From positions 62,001 to 126,000 of the forward strand of contig JBAMDO010000052.1 of assembly GCA_037074765.1 (NCBI GenBank): a stretch of DNA of 64,000 nt. Direction: 5' to 3'. This DNA comes from Mansonella perstans (lineage: Eukaryota; Nematoda; Chromadorea; Rhabditida; Onchocercidae). This document shows positions 12,139-23,417 of this stretch, one piece after another. Made by a program: the position numbers and the translations under genes. Numbering within the stretch: the stretch's first letter is position 1; the number at the start of each line of letters is the position of its first letter. The notes under the pieces were generated by a model. That model saw only the letters and a list, made by a program, of their open reading frames with translations. It ran no database searches and had not been told where the DNA came from.

Positions 12139-14927
12139 CTGATACACAAAAAAACAATTCTGAATTCTGTTTTGTTCGATGAAATACCTAAACATATTGT
12201 GGGAGTTTTTTTTTTTTTTAAATGAATTTTTACTTAAATCAATAAATTTTGTTGTCATTTTAATTTTAACCACTTGTCAACCTAAATTGTCACTTTCTAT
12301 CGCAATTATTTATCATTTGACTAAAGTTTCCAATCAATAATTATTAATAGCTATTCTCCATAATGCAATCAATTAAGAAAGAAAAAAAAATTTTTTTTCA
12401 ACTCTTACCGTAATGATGCATTGATATTTTTTTAATGAAAATTTTGAATCACTTTCTTATCATCTCTTTGATCATAATTTCTTTCTCTCTCTGTCTCCCT
12501 CTCTCTCTCTTTTTCCTCATTACTATTTATAAATTTAAAAAAATTTTCTTATTCTTTAAATTATCCCTCTGCTACTCATTTTTTCTCTCTCATTTTCAAT
12601 TATCCCTTCTTGCATTGCATTTAATTAAACTAACATATCAAACTTTCCAACTACTAAGCTATTAATTTGATAGTAGTAAGTAACCTTAACCTTAGGACAA
12701 TATGCTTCTTCTATGTTTAATATTTTGCAATGTTTTAAACTTCAAAAATTTGAATTTAAGTATTTAAATTTCTTTTTGAATATTTATTTTATCATTTAGC
12801 ACTAATTATGTTTACTTTAAATGATAGTAATTGCATAAATATTCAAATTGTTTCTTTATTTGTTATACAGTACTGCTTGATAATTATACAAATTTAATAT
12901 TTTCTAATTTTTTTTTTTTTTTTGTTGAAATTTTCCAATTATGTAACCTAAAGAATTCTGTGTAATTTACTTAACAAAATATACTTTATTAGCCTAACGA
13001 ATAAAATTCATTAGTTAGATTGAGATAATTTTCATCTATTAGCTTAGGATTATTCAATAGCTATTATGTGAACAAATTTGGCATTAATAAATTATTGTAT
13101 TAATAAATTTGAAATAATAAATGATAAACAATTTATAGTTAATAGTTTTTACAGTTTACAATTATTTTAGCATAAATTTCACAATTAATATAATTATGGA
13201 ATTATTGATGCACTAGTATGCTCTGTGATATCTTATGATTTTACAGTATTCAAAGTGAATGTTGATAAGATGAATGTTGATAAGAGGTTGATAAGATACG
13301 GTAAAGATAAGCTGCAATGTCTAATTAGCTATATAATATTCTTTTCATTTTATATTCAATTTTTTTCATAATTTTAGAATTGTTTATTTTTTATTTCATC
13401 AATTTTTTTTTTTTTTGTTAATTAATTCCAAGTTAGCATATTTAAAAATAAATTTATTTTCACCGTTTTGTAAATATCCATACACTGTACTGTGCTTATT
13501 TCTCTCAATACAAACCGAATGTTTACATCATTGAAAGAGATGAATGCTTTTGCTCCTTTGCATTTGTTTTTTTTTTTCAGTTATTGAATTTAACATTTAA
13601 TATTAATCTAAACTTGCTTACAGATTGTTGTATTTTCATGGATAAGTTAACTTTATGTTCAAGCGTATTTGACGTAAGTGTCAATGAGAATAAAATTAGT
13701 GCTAAATTAGTGGACAGTCAGCCATTATTGAAAAATCTTTTAAAATTTTGAAGTTTAAAGAAAATTTTCAAACTCTTTGTTTAACAATTTGATTGTTTCA
13801 AAGAGGGACAACGGATTCATCAGGTTAACCATAACATTTAATCATTTAGCTGCTTTCGATAAGATTGCCTTTGATATGTGATATGGGCGATGCATTAAAA
13901 TGATCATATCATTAAAGGTATTGCAAGTATTCTAAAGGTCACACTCTAAAAATTGTCGGTTTTGAGGAAATTCAATTTTAGCTAATGCAAAATAATTAAT
14001 GGTAGAAATTCATTTGAGTTTTAATTTGCTAATATCATTTTTAACATTACTAAATTATCATTTTTTAGGTTTCGAGATCAATCAAGACTCAGTCCATGTT
14101 TTGTAAAGATCATGTCATCCTGTGAGTATGTGCGATCAAATATTACTTTACTATGATAACCTGAATCAGTTTATACATTCCTTTTTTTTTTCTTTTGATT
14201 GCTTTATTAAAATTTTTTTATAGATTGAAAAAATAGCAAAATTTACTGCGAAAATGAATAATGTTTTACTGAGAACAGATAGTGTTGTACTTGATTGATT
14301 GATTAATTTGTAAATTCAAAGTAAATGAATATTTTTTTAGGAATTAATGCAAATTTGATGTTCTAAATTTCAATTTATCATTTGAGAAATTCTTATCACA
14401 AACAAATTGATTCTTTTTAAAAAAAGAAAAGCAAAGAACAGTCAAGTTTAAAAAAATATATAACTATAAAATTGAAATATCAAGATTATGGTAATTATTA
14501 GAAATTCATTATTCTAAATTACTATTTTTTAAATAGTAATTTAAATTTTAAATAATAATGTATCGAATTGAATTATAAGCGTAAATCATTAATACGGCAA
14601 AAATATTGGTATGATATTTAGTTACACAATTATTTAGTATGATACAGTGTAAGAAGCGTATGTACGATAAAGCCACGTCTAAAAATAAATGTGAATTCAG
14701 TGGACATATATTTTAACAATCGAATAATATATGAATAAAGATTTACTTAAGCCTTCTTTAGTTCCATCTATGATTTATATATTATTGATTACTTGTGATA
14801 AGAAAAATGATATCTCTTTGACCTTTTGTTGACCCGTATTTACTTTACTGGCTCATCAACTGATTAGTCATTTCCATTTTATGTTTAATTAAGACTATTT
14901 TGTATTTTAATCAAGTGTCAGTAGAGA
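12139..14927. other. AT-rich intergenic DNA, no gene seen
   Basis: This stretch is AT-rich, with a pyrimidine-rich CT microsatellite at about 12478-12520 and several poly(T) runs (for example near 12909 and 13403). Both strands are interrupted by stops. No supported coding exon or RNA gene was found before the tRNA at 14928. Confidence 0.6.
12478..12520 (+). repeat. CT-rich polypyrimidine microsatellite
   Basis: This is a run of TTTCTTTCTCTCTCTGTCTC type followed by further CTCTCT. It forms a purine/pyrimidine strand asymmetry in otherwise AT DNA. Confidence 0.8.
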
Positions 14928-14999
14928 GCCTCATTAGCTCAGTGGCAGAGCGTCTGTCTTGTAAACAGAAGGCCGCTGGTTCGATCCCAGCATGAGGCA
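14928..14999 (+). tRNA. tRNA-Thr(UGU)
   Basis: This is a complete intronless 72-nt tRNA cloverleaf. The acceptor stem GCCTCAT pairs perfectly with ATGAGGC. The D arm is GCTC-AGTGGCA-GAGC. The anticodon stem TCTGT/ACAGA carries loop CTTGTAA with anticodon TGT at 14960-14962, which reads ACA threonine codons. The T arm is GCTGG-TTCGATC-CCAGC. The discriminator base is A. Internal A and B boxes are intact. A short TTTT run at 15032-15035 could be the Pol III terminator. Confidence 0.97.
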
Positions 15000-15161
15000 T
15001 GTGGAAATCCAAGAAGGGTTTCGCATGAAACTTTTCTCGAATGCGAATCCTTGTACAGCTAAGTGAGAATTTTGTGTTTGATTCTGTTTTAATATAATCG
15101 AATTAACAGTGAATTTTATTCACCATTTTAGGCAGCCACCAATACTTGAAAAGATTAAGGT

Positions 15162-15228
15162 CATTTAAGGTCAAGGCTGCTAAACTTTTTTTGTTTGAGT
15201 CCAAGTTTAGCAGCCTTGACCTTAAATG
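15162..15228. repeat. 26-bp perfect inverted repeat (hairpin)
   Basis: The left arm 15162-15187 (starting CATTTAAGGTCAAGG) is perfectly complementary to the right arm 15203-15228 (ending CCTTGACCTTAAATG), with a 15-base loop. The arms are more GC-rich than the flanks. A partial direct repeat of AAGGTCATTTAAGGTCA precedes the left arm. It could be a small-RNA precursor-like foldback or a miniature foldback element. No gene overlaps it. Confidence 0.9.
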
Positions 15229-15430
15229 CATTTTCGCATTCGTAGTGTCGTGAAAAAAATTGGATTTAATAATCGAATTAAATTGAAAGTTTCAATTTAA
15301 TTTTTCGGATTGTATAAAGAGTTGATTGTAGTAAAAAACGATGACTTTTTGTAGTAATAACACAATTGAACAAACTTTATTTGAGAAAATCCAAACAAAC
15401 AATTAGAATTAAGTAAATAAAGTATCTGCC

Positions 15431-15600
15431 AGTGGCCGAACTGGTCAGATTAAAATTATCGATGTGCGATTAGAGCGTCGGACTGCAGTGGCCGAGCTGG
15501 TCAGAATGAATCATCGATGGGCGATTAGATTGTCGGAGTGTCAATGAGTTGGAATTAGAACTGAGTGTGCAGGGACGAATCCATACCTTTTTCTAATAGG
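15431..15600 (+). repeat. tRNA-like Pol III element with tandem head
   Basis: Two related units lie at 15431-15482 and 15487-15537. Each starts AGTGGCCGA(A/G)CTGGTCAGA and ends GTCGGA, with a repeat step of 56 bp. TGGCCGAGCTGG matches the Pol III A-box pattern of Leu/Ser-type tRNAs. GGGACGAATCC at about 15582-15592 resembles a B box, and TTTTT follows near 15598. The segment does not fold as a normal tRNA. It is best described as a tRNA-derived, SINE-like element or a duplicated tRNA pseudogene. Confidence 0.55.
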
Positions 15601-17035
15601 ATAAGCAAACAAAACAAAAGATTCAGATATGGCCTTAGGCAGTTGGCCTTAGGCATCGGTAAATACTAGAACAAGATTGCATTCTGGAAATACATACATG
15701 AAGGATAGATATTAATAAGTTGGGAGCATAGGTTTAATTGTTACACTAAGTGCTTTGTCTGCTATCGCAAATGTCGGATTTAAACAGAGAGAAAGGCTTA
15801 AAACATACAATGGAACTTTGTATAGTTGTGTTACTGTAGGTAAACATGATGATCTGACCATGAGGAAAATTTAAACATGACTGTCCACTAAATGCTATAA
15901 AATTACAATCAATACATCAGAAACTTATATAAACCATTCAATTAAAATATTGAAAGAAAGTTCAAGAAACTTCAATTTTTTCCGTCACTTAGTAAGAAAA
16001 AATTTTGCCTCTGTTTATCATCTCAATTTTTTCAAATTATTGACCTAAAAATAAAGTAAAATTTTATTGCAGTTAGGAAGAAATACCACCTGCAAATTTC
16101 GACCCTCAATGTTATTAGTGTTTAAAATGTTTTTTGTTTTTTAAAAGCTGAAAGTAACTTGAGATTCAATAGGCTTCAGACGAATTGAGATTCAAATAGG
16201 CCTTAGATGAATTGAGGTTCAAATAGGCCTTAGATGAATTGAGTGCAAAATTAAGGACATCACAAGGATATTTCGATTAATCAAAATGATCAGTGAATAA
16301 ATTTGCTGAAAGATTTTGACAATCAAAAATGCATGCAAGCAAGAACTGATTGATTGATCGAATCACCAAGCATATTTTATCAACTTCTTACTCATTAATA
16401 ACTGTGATAACGTGAATCCTGAGAAGAGTGCATGTAAAAGGACAAGAAGAAAATAACTCATTAATTTAATTTTGTACTTTCATTAATTAATCTCATCTTA
16501 ATTACTAGTCTGAAATGTTTACCATTGGATTTTGCTACCTCAAGTGATAATAACTGAAAACATCATTTGCATAAAAAAAATAAAAATTTTAAATCAGACG
16601 ATGTTTAATTTTGTGAAGTAAGAAAATAATTTCGCAAATCATCAAGTAAATATCATTATTCAGTTCTGTTCACCAGTTTGATAAATTTCTGTTATCCAGA
16701 AATTTTCACTTTTCAGGAAGATTAAATAAAAAAAATGCATGGAATTCATTCATTTTTTCCCACGAACAATCAATTGAAAAAAAGCTAACTTACTTATTAT
16801 CACTACATTTTAACATATAAATTTTTGTTAACTGTTAAATAAAAAACAAAAAAACGTTATTGAAATTTGATTAAATCGAATCATGAACTTTGACCTACGG
16901 ACATTTCCGGTTCATAAGTCGAAGTTAAAAATAAAAGAAATAGAATGAATGTGAATTGAAAGAAGAAATAAAATAAAAAGGAAATTTTCATTTTTAGATT
17001 TGGACAATTTACTTCTTTCCTCATTTATTTTTTTG
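15601..17035. other. Intergenic DNA with short repeats
   Basis: A short direct repeat of GGCCTTAGGCA lies at about 15632-15655 and a 27-bp tandem array at 16159-16243. Otherwise this is AT-rich DNA with no coding segment I can support. Confidence 0.55.
16159..16243 (+). repeat. 27-bp tandem repeat, about 3.2 copies
   Basis: Copies lie at 16159-16184, 16185-16211 and 16212-16238, followed by a partial copy. The unit begins TTGAGATTCAAATAGGCCTT and ends AGATGAA. Copies 2 and 3 differ by one base; copy 1 is more diverged. Confidence 0.9.
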
Positions 17036-17273
17036 TTTGTTAATATTGACTTCCCTGACTGAATGACCGTTTGGTTAAGCTTTGAGCTACTTTTTGTTTG
17101 TTATTAAATACTCCCTTGATTGAATGACCATTTAGTTAAGCTTTAAGCTATTTTTTGTTTATTATTAAATACTCCCTTGACTGAATGACCATTTAGTTAA
17201 GCTTTAAGCTATTTTTTGTTTGTTATTAAGGACTCTCTTGACTGAATGACCGTTTAGTTAAGCTTTAAGCTAT
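17036..17273 (+). repeat. 61-bp minisatellite, four copies
   Basis: There are four head-to-tail copies with a period of about 61 bp. Each carries CTGAATGACC(A/G)TTTAGTT followed by AAGCTTTAAGCTA and a TTTTTTGTTTGTTATTAA spacer. The inner two copies are nearly identical and the outer copies have diverged, as in an array homogenised from the centre. It lies about 540 bp downstream of the TRMT6 stop codon. Confidence 0.92.
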
Positions 17274-17810
17274 AATGATATTAAAGAACCGAGATTTGAA
17301 ACATTAATATTTCCGATGTCTATAAATTTACGGATACTGTTTAACTCGATAACAAGCTACAGCATTGTTATTCAATACGGGACGACTCATGGAATCAAAG
17401 GACCAACGTAGTGGAGGGCAACATAGTTGAGTTGACAGATTCGTAGTTTTTCAAATCTTACAATAAATGCAATTTTGCAAATGCAAATTATATTTATTAA
17501 TTTCTTTTAACTTGATTCTTTTAAGCTTATTTTTATCGAATTTTAATTTTTATGACTGTTTTCTTCATTTAATCTCTTTTGCCTGTGTCCCAATCATTTC
17601 TATTTATGAAACCGTCTTATTTATTAACAAAGTTATTTTAACAACGAACATGTTTGTATGCCAGGCACAAAACATTGAATAAAACAAAATTAATTCAACA
17701 CCATCTTTTTAAGCTCAAGTTATACTTGACAATTGAATGAAATTCATTGAAATGGTGCATATTAAGCAAACTGAGGTAATTGTAGAAATTAAGTTCCAAT
17801 CGAGATGTAA
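17274..17810. other. TRMT6 3' flank
   Basis: This is AT-rich DNA between the minisatellite and the TRMT6 stop codon, presumably including its 3' UTR. No other feature was supported. Confidence 0.5.
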
Positions 17811-20800
17811 TTATCGCAGTTCCACTTTGACTGCAGAAAGAATGACACCACCAGTGATAAATTGTTGCATAATCGGATGTGAACGATCTTGTATCACCTG
17901 GTGACTGCGATAAAAAGCATCCACAATGTGCACTTGTACCGCACCTCTTGCTTTCAACCAATGATATGCAGAATATAGTGGCTGAAGAATAAAAAATATG
18001 GAAATTGAAATGATGCATAGAATTTCAAAATTCAGAAAACACTACTAAAAACTTCAGCGGAGTTTTCAAATTAATCAAAATAATAAAAAATTAATAAAAA
18101 GTTGGCTTCAGAATACTTGCATGCATGCAGTACATATAAAAATGAAGATATTCAATGAATGATCGCATCAACGAATGATAAAATGTTACAAACGAGGGAT
18201 CAGAACTTAAACTAGCTGTAAAATGATCAATTCCAACAGAAATTGGTTAATATCAGGTTATCGATAGACGATAACCTGATGTAAACAATGTAACAATTGT
18301 TAACGACGTTCTCCCTTTTTGCCAGCTCTCATTCTCGATTTTTCACCTGTTAATAAAAAAAAACTTACTTCAGCGATTGCACAATATATAACTATTGTTG
18401 ATGATATACGCAAAAACGACCACGTTTTTTCCAAGATTTCCACGGGACTGATATTTTTACTAGCAATAAATAATATTTCAATTTCACCATTTTGCATTAA
18501 CTGCCACGCTTGTTTCTGTAAGCGTTGTCTTTCTACTCTTCTTTCTAACGAACTTTCCACAATTGCTGATGCATCCTAAAAAATTTTAATTTCAAACTTT
18601 ATTTCAAGTTAAGCAATCTCGAGACAAAAATAAGCTTACGTTACGTCTTAATTTGTAGTATTGTCTTCATCTGCAGTAAAAACTTACCCCTCCTCCATCA
18701 TCTTCATCCGTAGTAATGTCCTCATCGTCTTCATTAATAATATCCTCGTCTTCTTCATTTGTGGTATCCTCGTCGTCTTCATTAGCAATGTCCTTGCCGT
18801 TGTCTTTCTCTTGCTGCTTTTTTGCTTTCACATCCTTCTCGGACAGACTTTCCTCTTCATCCATTTCCATTACTGTTTCCTGTTTTTTATCATCGGTTCC
18901 CACATTTGCATTAAAATTCACAGATTCTTCAGTTTCCTCCAAAAATCCTTCCAATAAAGTGGATATGGATAACGGCAAAAACACTGAATTAATCTGAAAA
19001 ATAACCGAAATATATTGAATCACAAGAAGAAAGAAAAAATTCTTTCGTAAACTCGCAACAATAAATTTGGATTTTTTTTCCAAAAAAGTCTCCAAATTTC
19101 CAACGAAAAATCCTGTGATCTTCATATCGTGAAAATAAACCTCTTTATCAAAATCCATACTATCAACACACGGAATCGCTTGTGCTATAGTTCCACGATG
19201 TAGATGGATACAGGCTCCTGATCCACCCAAACGTGTTATCACAGCAGAGGTTAACAAACCCAAACATTGTTCGAAGACAATACAACGTGAACCATGGTGT
19301 ATACCACTAAGGGCTAACAAATGAGATAACAAATCAATTCTGAAAATGAAAACGAAATTCATATCAATCACTTCTCACTTCTATCACTACTATGATTTAA
19401 TGTAGAATAATCTTATTCTAACAAATACATTCTTTTTCCAACTAATTTTGATTTACAGTAAAACGAAATCATACCTGAGATGTGCGACTCTTTCAGGATC
19501 TTTTTTATAATAAGATTCAGCAACTAAGCGTAGAGTTGGCTTCAAAAGATAAACGTGATCTGAATGTTTCTTCGCTTTCTTATTGATATATTTATTTTGT
19601 GAGTAAACGGTACGTTCGGAAAATGATACATTACCATCGACCAATTTTGCTATCTACAAATTCTTTTTTGTAAGACTCAACGACTTCTGCGATAAAAAAA
19701 ATTAAGTTGGTGCGCAAACTTTAAAGTTATACTTGGACACTTTGTATAAATACTTTTTTGCATTCAAAACATTCGGCAAAAATATTCACTAAAATAATCA
19801 CAAATGGTAATCATTTACCTTTCTATCTTTGTTAAAAATTTTTTAACTTGCCTTTAGACCTAAATTTGATATCAAAAACAAAAGAGATCATTTAAAATTT
19901 AAAAGCTGCTTAAGTTTCAACATTTAGATGCTAGTTTAGAGCAGCCTAAATATATTATTTTATCTGCGTATTCTTCTAAAAATCATTAGCGTAGTTTTTT
20001 CCTAAGATTTAATTTGATAAATTAATGGATAAAGCTTTATGTTCAGCCGGTGTTATCCAAGCTCCTGCTTTCGATGAATATCCAATAATGCACTAACATT
20101 ACCAACTGCTCCGTTGGTACGCCTGTATCTTTCATTCTGATTATTTCATCCTGCGTCACTTTTTGCCTTGTTTGTGCCGCATTTGCGCTACTCGCTTCCT
20201 CTACTGATGATTTACAGATATTCGTTGCATTCTTCATACCATTTAATTTTGATGATGAACTTGTGCTGCCTCTATCTATAAATACTATACTGTAGTAATA
20301 AAATAGCATTATGTAATAAATTTATAAAAAAAAATCAATAAAAAAAACTAGAATAAATTTAACAAAAAAGTCAATAAAAAATAAATGCTACTGCAGCATT
20401 TAAAGATTATAATTCTGAGCAGCATGTCAATTGATCGATCATAAATGAATTTCAAAAATAACTCTCGATTGAGCTGCAATAATATTTCTTTTCTTGAACA
20501 ATTACGAAGAAATATTTTCAAAGTTAATTTACAGTAGAATAATCATACCAAAATCAAACGCAGTAGCAATATTAGTGATACTTTCTGGTGTAACACGTGT
20601 TAATTTCCCAGCGGAAACCTAAACAACATCAAAGGGTAATTACTGTATTGCATTGGTCGGAAAATGTTGGAAATATGTTAATTTAAAAAATCAAAATCTA
20701 AATGATCATAAGATCTAATACATAAAATAAATTTAAATAACAATATAAAAATAAGATTGCCTCAAATAATCCATAAGGTTGATCAATTGCACCATCAATT

Positions 20801-20910
20801 TCAAATCGTAATTTTTCGATCAAAATTTTGGTTTTTCGTGATACTTTGCATATGCGTAAATGTTCACCTCCCATTTTCTGGATAACAATATGATTACCAA
20901 TTCGTATCAT
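17811..20910 (-). CDS. TRMT6: TRMT6/GCD10, tRNA m1A58 methyltransferase subunit
   Basis: TRM6 is the RNA-binding, non-catalytic partner of TRMT61A; together they make 1-methyladenosine at tRNA position 58. Exons are 20910-20761, 20618-20549, 20275-20103, 19653-19475, 19339-19141, 18993-18688, 18575-18369 and 17981-17811. They give 484 aa, against 497 in human. The start ATG lies 6 bases after a TTACAG acceptor. Family blocks in order are IRIGNHIVIQK, PYGLFE-VSAGKLTRV, QKVTQDEIIRMKD, SFSERTVYSQNKYI, YYKKDPERVAHLR and QDRSHPIMQQF. Exon 6 encodes a long acidic linker with repeated NEDDED-like units (about residues 305-358), then KR-rich helix. Intron 1 has a GC rather than GT donor. No S-adenosylmethionine-binding glycine loop is evident, as expected. 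Confidence 0.95.
18252..18280. repeat. 12-bp perfect hairpin in TRMT6 last intron
   Basis: ATCAGGTTATCG (18252-18263) and CGATAACCTGAT (18269-18280) are perfect inverted repeats around a 5-base loop. They lie inside the TRMT6 intron between exons 7 and 8. Confidence 0.85.
20759..20760 (-). other. Non-canonical GC splice donor, TRMT6 intron 1
   Basis: Exon 1 ends TTT GAG and the next bases are GCAATC. Joining here to VSAGKLTRV restores the family alignment (PYGLFE-VSAGKL versus YGTAFEVTSGGSL in human) with correct phase. The nearest in-frame GT donor would insert 13 hydrophobic residues (AILFLYCYLNLFY). Confidence 0.65.
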
Positions 20911-20925
20911 GATTACCTGTAAGAT
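20911..20925 (-). promoter_or_regulatory. Probable SL acceptor of TRMT6
   Basis: On the minus strand ATCTTACAG ends six bases before the TRMT6 start codon, with no coding exon upstream. This fits trans-splicing. Confidence 0.5.
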
Positions 20926-23417
20926 ATTAAAATAGCAATTAACAAAGATAAATAGCGAATGTATTTTATTCGCAATGACCTATCTTTACTAATTATCTTT
21001 CTCATATATCGCATCGCAAATACAAATGTCGTTGTACCTATACTTAATATCGGTATCTATATTTAAATAGGACCAAATTTTAATTCAATACAATCATATT
21101 TTTACTTTACTGGAAAACTTTGGCAGGGTGACAGCTAATATTTAGTATGAACATTATGTTTTTGATAGTTAGATTATACTACTATCACAACGTTACACAC
21201 TCTACTAACACACAAATTTCCAGTTTAAACATTTCTCAAGACAAATGTTCATCAATCATTTTTTTTTTTTTTTTTTTTTAAATCTTACTATATTAAATAA
21301 GCAAACAACTGACTAATTAATTAATCACTAACTTTTAATTATTATGTTGCTAGTGTAGCGCAAAGATGACACAAATTTAAACCAAGTGTAAACATGGAAA
21401 TTTTATCAATTTTCCCCCATTTTTGCATTAAAATTCCTTCGCAATTATTTTACAACAATTATAAATTCCCATGCAATATACTACATCGAGCGGAATCATC
21501 TCGTAATTATTACACAGAATTAATTATTATGATATTATCCTGTTTATCTTATTACTTTTACCATACCAAATAGAATTAATTATCATGATATTATTCTGTT
21601 TATTACTCTTACCATACTAATAGCGTAAACCTGTAATATTCTCGTTCTCCTAATCACCACAGCAGAGCGTAAACATATAGAGCGTGTTGAGATGATTTGG
21701 TAAAGAATGGAAATGATTGAAATTAACTTCAATTTTCAGGTAATTCAACTTTTGCATGCTTGGTTCATTTATTCAATGTTCAAAAATAATTATATATTTT
21801 CAGTTCTAATTTTACAAATGAGCCAAATCAAATATCAAGTTTTATTTCTTTTTCCTCTATTTCATTTCTTTTTTTTTTTTAGTATTTTACAAATACAATG
21901 TTTTTTTTTTTTTTTCCTTTGATCTTTTAAGTATTAAATAGGTAAAAATATTATGGAATAAGTTGAATGTACTTTGATGAAGTATGAATTCATAGTAATT
22001 GGTCATTTATGATGAATTTCTTTTCTTTTTTCGCATATATTTTCTTTAAAAAACGTAAATGGTTAAGCAAATAGGAGTGATACTTTAAAAAAAAAAACAG
22101 TAGGGGATTGATAGAAAACAATAGTGTAATGCTGCTTTAGTTGGCAGTTTACTGTAACAACAAGTTATATGAATGGATCTGGGACAGGGTATATCTTATG
22201 CACATTGAGTTTTTAAATCAGAAAAAAAAAATGAAACAAGGAAAAAAACACTGAGACCATTAACATGAGTGTAGAAAAAATATATTTAAATAAGTACTAG
22301 CACTCACGAAAAAAGAAAAAAAATAAACCATCCCGTGAAATAGCTCAACCAGTTCGATTTTAAAATGCAGTAAAAAAAAAATATGATAACCCGCAACCCG
22401 AAACAATCTTCAATTGTTATCCTTTGGCTAACAGAAATCCGAAAAACATCAAATTCCTTACGTTTGAAACATAATCTTATCTCTTTCAACTATTTCACAG
22501 TAGTGCAGAAGCAAATAATTAGCATTCTGCCGGAAACATACAAATCCATGGAACAAACGAATTTACAAATACACAAACTTCAAATTTGTTTTCTTTTACT
22601 AATGAAGAAAATTACATACACGTATTTGAGCGTACATGAAACCCCTTCTTTACACCCTAACGGGAAAAAAAAAAATGAACGTGGATAGGAGTCGTCGATT
22701 GAAATCGAATCAACACCTAATCCGATATATCGAAATTTGATCTGAATATTATTTAGCTATTCCAAAATACTGCACTTTTGTGCATTTCAACATTTTAACA
22801 GGGCACAAAAACTGTCAGTAAAAAATGATATAATTCTCATTGAAATTTTTCTAACAACTCACATCAAATTATGACACTTTTTACAAACATAAGCATCGCA
22901 CAGATATACACAGTGTGTTCTCTTTTTATTTATACAAAGGAACAACTTTTTTTGGAAAATCAAGCAATTATCCCCGCAGTAGTAAGCTATGAAAAACATT
23001 TAGGATTTACTGAACTTCTGTCCCTTTCAGCTGTATCTAATAAACACCTACCATCACCTACATCTAAATCATTTCGTACCCTACCTTTTAACAACGTTTA
23101 TCCTTACAATGCCAAATAATCATCTTTTCATTCTTATTTTTTCTATCCTATAACTTCAAAAGATATTTTACGAAACCTTAAAGCTATTAAGCATATATCA
23201 TCCTGTATAAATTTGGCAAACCAAATCATCTACCCTAAAGCAATGGAGTCTGTAACCTTACGATAAGACAACAAAACTTATAATCTCACAAATTAGATCA
23301 TTAAAAATTCGTAATAAAATCCACCTGCAACCTAATAGCCTACATCCAATTTCAGGAAAAAGAGGTAAGTGCAGGTAGTCAATGAATTTAATACTCATCA
23401 ACATGAAAGCATGAAAA
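20926..23417. other. EPC-TRMT6 intergenic region
   Basis: This spacer lies between the EPC stop codon and the TRMT6 start, both on the minus strand. It holds a poly(T) tract near 21259-21279, a two-copy tandem repeat at 21517-21619 and AT-rich sequence. No supported gene was seen on either strand. Confidence 0.55.
21517..21619 (+). repeat. About 55-bp tandem duplication
   Basis: Two copies each run AGAATTAATTAT(T/C)ATGATAT onward through CTGTTTAT to CTTTTACCATAC or CTCTTACCATAC. The first begins at 21517 and the second at 21572. Confidence 0.85.

Noticed and set aside
18661..18997. Plus-strand Ser- or Phe-rich open frames over TRMT6 exon 6
   Set aside because: They are antisense shadows of the acidic TRMT6 linker, which has strong family context on the minus strand.
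20722..20760. GT donor read-through adding AILFLYCYLNLFY to TRMT6 exon 1
   Set aside because: It breaks the family alignment; the GC donor gives exact continuity. It is kept only as a possible minor isoform.
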